Shown: positions 15,098 to 17,682 of the stretch, in pieces
How positions within the stretch are numbered: position 1 is the first letter of the stretch
How the letters are laid out: each line of letters begins with the position of its first letter
Assembly: GCF_900103545.1 (NCBI RefSeq)
Contig: NZ_FNHH01000043.1
Coordinates: 1 to 17,682, forward strand
Direction: 5' to 3'
DNA length: 17,682 nucleotides
Source of the DNA: Daejeonella rubra
GTDB taxonomy: Bacteria; Bacteroidota; Bacteroidia; Sphingobacteriales; Sphingobacteriaceae
Notes under the pieces: generated by a model
What the model was told of the DNA's origin: nothing
Database searches by the model: none
What the model saw: only the letters and a program-made list of their open reading frames with translations
Translations under genes and position numbers: made by a program

Positions 15098-15116
15098 TCC
15101 CACTCATGCCGTGGGA
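15098..15116. repeat. Covarying hairpin in element copy 2
   Basis: Stem tcccac (15098-15103) with gtggga (15111-15116). Counterpart of 12019-12037, with an A-T pair (15102/15112) replacing G-C. Confidence 0.7.
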
Positions 15117-15123
15117 GAGGGCA

Positions 15124-15153
15124 CTTACTTTTCCCTTCAGCTGGAAAAGTAAG
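15124..15153. repeat. Perfect 11-base-pair hairpin in element copy 2
   Basis: cttacttttcc at 15124-15134 and ggaaaagtaag at 15143-15153 around the loop cttcagct. Identical to copy 1. Confidence 0.8.
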
Positions 15154-15918
15154 CAAAAGAGCCGCGACTTCCCGGTATTTCTTGTAAATCCACACTTTAT
15201 CCTATTGGCGTAATCCAAGCCGTGCTTATGGTCTGAAATATATGAATGGATATGCAACACTTCTCCGGATTACTTGAATGCAGTGATTTATGATTGTTAA
15301 TGCAAGGATAAAGTACGCCTTTACTGCCAAATCCCAGGAGGCCGATTTCTGCAATAAGCAATACCGGTAATTTATGAACGGTTGTTACCCATCGCACTGT
15401 CCCAGCTACCATTCATAACAGATAAACGGAACCGAAGGACGATTCTCCCGGTGTAAAACCGGGACAAGGTGCCGGAAAAATCAAAGAACAGATGCAGTTC
15501 ATTCATACAGCACCTCCGAGCATTAGATTTTGGGATCATATCCGGACGGCTTTCATATTTTGATATCCCCCAAAAGCAGCGATCCCTGTTTTTTGATGTG
15601 TGGTGGTCTTGTGGCAAAGGGCACCTAGGGATTGAGGTCCCGATTGCCATCGGGATTGGGCACTTTTGGCCTTCAAACCTGAGCCGCCCTTCAGCGGCGA
15701 AAGCATGAACACCTTTAAAAAACAATAAAAAACCTGTGAATAACTCAGAGCTCACCCGGCGATAGAGGGTGGCAAGGTTACAGGGGGGCTTGCTTTTCGA
15801 AATTTTAAATAATGCACTCCATTTATTAGTGTAAATGAATTTTTCTTGTTATTCCTTAATTTATCAGGATAAAATTTTTATTTTATTGGCTTTGTCTGAA
15901 ATCCTTAAACAATTTGAT

Positions 15919-17460
15919 TTATTTTAACAGCATCAGCGATCCCATAGTTTCTATTCCATCAAAGAAATTGCCAATACGAAGATTTTCATTTTCAGCATGC
16001 TGGTTATTATCGTGATTCACTACAGGGATAGTAATGGTTTTCGCATTCAGATGCTTTTCAAACAAATAGAGTGGGAGACTTCCGCCCATAGTGGGTTGCA
16101 AAACTACCTGGCCGGTGGTTGTGGTTTTGATGGCTGCAATGATCTTTTGAACGATTGGAAGATCCATTGTAGTGCGTTGGGCGTTATAGCCTTCTTCAGG
16201 CACTATTTTAATTATTTTGCCATGGTCTTTTCGTTCCTCATCGATAGGATCTTTATCAGTCACATAATATCCCTGAGCTTTTATATGATCAATTACTTTT
16301 TGTTGCTGCCTTTTCCAGTCGTTACCCAAAACCAGTCTCAGATCAATAACAGCAGTCGCAGTGGTTGGGATCTGGTTAGTTGCCAGCTTCCCTACATTGC
16401 CGCTTTGTATTCCATTGATATTGAGTGAAGGCAGATTGATCGCTTCGCTCAGACTTGTTCCCGGTATTTCAACAGCGCTGATTCCCAGTTCATTTTTCAT
16501 TTGCTGATCTACTGAAGGGACTTCTAAAAGAGCTTTTCGCTCTGCGGGACTTAATGCGATCACATCATCGTAAAATCCTTTGATCGTCACTTTGCCATTC
16601 TCATCTTTCATAGAAGCCAAAAGGCGGGCTAACATCATGGCAGGATTTGGTGCCCAATTACCATATTGGCCACTGTGCAAGGGCCTTTTTGAAGCGTATA
16701 CGGTAAGGTCCAGATGCGTATCCCCGCGAACACCGAAAACGACCTGTTTTTTTCCGGATTGATGGACGGGTCCATCACAAATGATCCAGAGGTCAGACTT
16801 TAACAAAGACTTATGTTTATCGAGTATTTCGTTGAGATGTGTTGAACCTTCTTCCTCTTCTCCTTCAAAGAAGAATTTAATATTAGAGCCCGGTTTTAAT
16901 CCGCTTTTTATGAGGGCATCGTAGGCATTCAGGATTGCAGCAACTCCAGCTTTATCATCAGATGATCCGCGTGCATAGATTCGCCAGTCGCGTTCAAATT
17001 TTCCATTAGCTGGAAAAGAAATGAGACTTCCGCCATTTTGAAGGGCATTTGTAAATAAGGCAGGCTTAAACGGTTCAAGTCCTTTTGCCCATTGGGATGG
17101 GTTTACCGGCTGACCGTCATAATGTGCATAAAATATCAGCGTTTGAGTGGCTCCAGGAACGATCACTTCCCCATAAACTGCAGGAGGGACATTAGCAGTG
17201 CCTGCATTTAAGAGCTGTACGTTTTTGATTCCTCTTTGATCCATCATTTTCATAATAAATGCGGCATTCTTCTGCAGATTAACCGGGTCTGCAGCCACAT
17301 TTGGCAATGAAAGAAATTCGGAATATTCAGTCATTATTTTTCCGGCATTTTGCAGAACCTGCTTTCGGATGCTTAATATCTCCGGCGATTGTGCTGAAAC
17401 TGTCTGAATGATCAATGTGCAAAGGAGAAAAATGTTAAGGGTCTTTTTCATTAAGTTCAT
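15919..17460 (-). CDS. Secreted M20-family metallopeptidase
   Basis: A 513-residue zinc-dependent peptidase of the M20 family (carnosinase/dipeptidase-like). Numbering from the chosen ATG: a Sec signal peptide with hydrophobic core NIFLLCTLIIQT ends at about A23 (VSAQ); no lipobox cysteine follows. Metal and catalytic residues appear in family order: H113 and D115 in YAHYDGQP, bridging D168 in SSDDKAG, E202/E203 in EGEEEEGS, D229 in ICDGP, and H488 in QHAENE. H262 in LHSG belongs to the dimerisation lid. I prefer the ATG at 17460 (or 17451, three residues later) over an ATG at 17535, which lies in a hairpin and would bury the signal peptide. Likely role: periplasmic peptide degradation. Element copy 2 follows it. 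Confidence 0.9.
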   Translation of the reverse strand: MNLMKKTLNIFLLCTLIIQTVSAQSPEILSIRKQVLQNAGKIMTEYSEFLSLPNVAADPVNLQKNAAFIMKMMDQRGIKNVQLLNAGTANVPPAVYGEVIVPGATQTLIFYAHYDGQPVNPSQWAKGLEPFKPALFTNALQNGGSLISFPANGKFERDWRIYARGSSDDKAGVAAILNAYDALIKSGLKPGSNIKFFFEGEEEEGSTHLNEILDKHKSLLKSDLWIICDGPVHQSGKKQVVFGVRGDTHLDLTVYASKRPLHSGQYGNWAPNPAMMLARLLASMKDENGKVTIKGFYDDVIALSPAERKALLEVPSVDQQMKNELGISAVEIPGTSLSEAINLPSLNINGIQSGNVGKLATNQIPTTATAVIDLRLVLGNDWKRQQQKVIDHIKAQGYYVTDKDPIDEERKDHGKIIKIVPEEGYNAQRTTMDLPIVQKIIAAIKTTTTGQVVLQPTMGGSLPLYLFEKHLNAKTITIPVVNHDNNQHAENENLRIGNFFDGIETMGSLMLLK

Positions 17461-17514
17461 GTTTATCAAATTGAAATTAGGAAAAAGGATTGGGTTATAT
17501 GGGATTTTTATCCT

Positions 17515-17539
17515 GTGGTTGGTGTTATCCACCAACCAC
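17515..17539. repeat. Perfect 10-base-pair hairpin upstream of the peptidase
   Basis: gtggttggtg (17515-17524) pairs perfectly with caccaaccac (17530-17539) around ttatc. It lies about 55 bases before the peptidase start. No T-run follows in either direction. It may be a regulatory stem-loop or part of a repeat family. Confidence 0.7.
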
Positions 17540-17662
17540 CTATGATGATTTGCCCGCTCATAGCCGCGGGGGCCTATTCACTTTTTCCTTGAGTGGCTGT
17601 TGCACAACTTATTTATTTTAAATATTACTTTGTTAAGTAACTGATTATTAGTATTTTGTATT

Positions 17663-17682
17663 ATGCAAGGCAAGAAAAAATA
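17663..17682 (+). CDS. Possible start of an IS1182-type transposase gene, cut by the window edge
   Basis: The plus strand opens MQGKKK just before the window ends. Several Bacteroidota IS1182-type transposases begin MQGKK, and the sequence about 70 bases upstream (gctgttgcacaac, 17597-17609) is the kind of partly palindromic end those elements have. A promoter-like TTTG-19-TATTTTG (17630-17659) precedes it. Only six codons are visible, so this is a guess from style. Confidence 0.3.

Larger units (their letters stand above)
15056..15871. mobile_element. 0.82 kb element with terminal inverted repeats, copy 2
   Basis: Second copy of the element at 11980-12840, same orientation. Its ends are TATCCTCATAAA (left, from 15056) and the inverse of TATCCTGATAAA (right, 15860-15871), so they pair with each other although they differ from copy 1's TGTCCGG ends. 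It lacks the 60-base block of copy 1 and instead has a cccgat/atcggg hairpin near 15640-15655. Conserved hairpins are at 15098-15116 and 15124-15153. It ends 47 bases past the M20 peptidase stop, almost the same distance as copy 1 from the oxidoreductase stop. No coding sequence is supported. Confidence 0.65.

Noticed and set aside
1..17682. CRISPR array, rRNA or tRNA genes
   Set aside because: I saw no regularly spaced 23-40 base direct repeats with unique spacers, and no rRNA or tRNA-like segments by eye. A covariance-model scan would be needed to exclude a tRNA.

Overview
The window is almost certainly from a Bacteroidota chromosome, perhaps Chitinophagaceae or a relative. The grounds are: no Shine-Dalgarno sequences, at least two promoters of the Bacteroidota type (TTTG, about 20 bases, TAnnTTTG), IS21- and IS1182-type debris of the kind common in that phylum, and a Tat-type Gfo/Idh/MocA oxidoreductase and secreted M20 peptidase typical of it. 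The taxon is inferred from style, not from a marker gene. Every convincing complete gene lies on the minus strand.

Left part (1-8257), a defence island. After an IS21-like terminus (25-91) and a 48-codon remnant of an IS1182-type transposase (382-528), a tightly coupled four-gene minus-strand operon runs from 7035 down to 868: C5-cytosine DNA methyltransferase, MORC/MutL-like GHKL ATPase, Z1-domain helicase-like protein, and a PD-(D/E)XK (DUF4420-type) protein. ATGA overlaps or a 2-base gap join the genes. This matches the MutL/MORC-centred restriction-like systems predicted by Iyer, Abhiman and Aravind and is close to the Mza system (MutL, Z1, AIPR) of Gao et al., but no AIPR gene is present. 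A separate minus-strand gene (8257-7439) joins a HARE-type winged-helix domain to a GIY-YIG nuclease domain, plausibly a further restriction or effector nuclease. The four-gene operon is bracketed symmetrically: an imperfect direct repeat on each side (825-877, 7146-7194), and outside each a hairpin-forming repeat holding two gaagcac motifs exactly 37 bases apart (608-745, 7289-7420). This looks like a mobile cassette boundary that no annotated element explains.

Middle part (8258-10164), about 1.9 kb with no gene I can support: a long imperfect palindrome, two 62-63 base direct repeats followed by small hairpins, an 11-base tandem array and a 21-base-period repeat. Then come a HigB/HigA-type toxin-antitoxin pair (10795-10165) with a visible promoter and candidate operator, a small four-helix membrane protein and a GNAT acetyltransferase.

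Right part (11980-17682), housekeeping or accessory metabolism. A secreted Gfo/Idh/MocA oxidoreductase, an AlkD-like DNA glycosylase and a secreted M20 peptidase are interspersed with two diverged copies (11980-12840 and 15056-15871) of an approximately 0.8 kb element. Each copy has its own matched terminal inverted repeats, and an internal hairpin shows a compensatory base-pair change between copies. The window ends in what may be the start of an IS1182-type transposase gene (17663 onward).

The strongest candidates for undescribed biology are the cassette-like repeats around the defence operon, the HARE/GIY-YIG nuclease next to it, and the paired 0.8 kb terminal-inverted-repeat elements.
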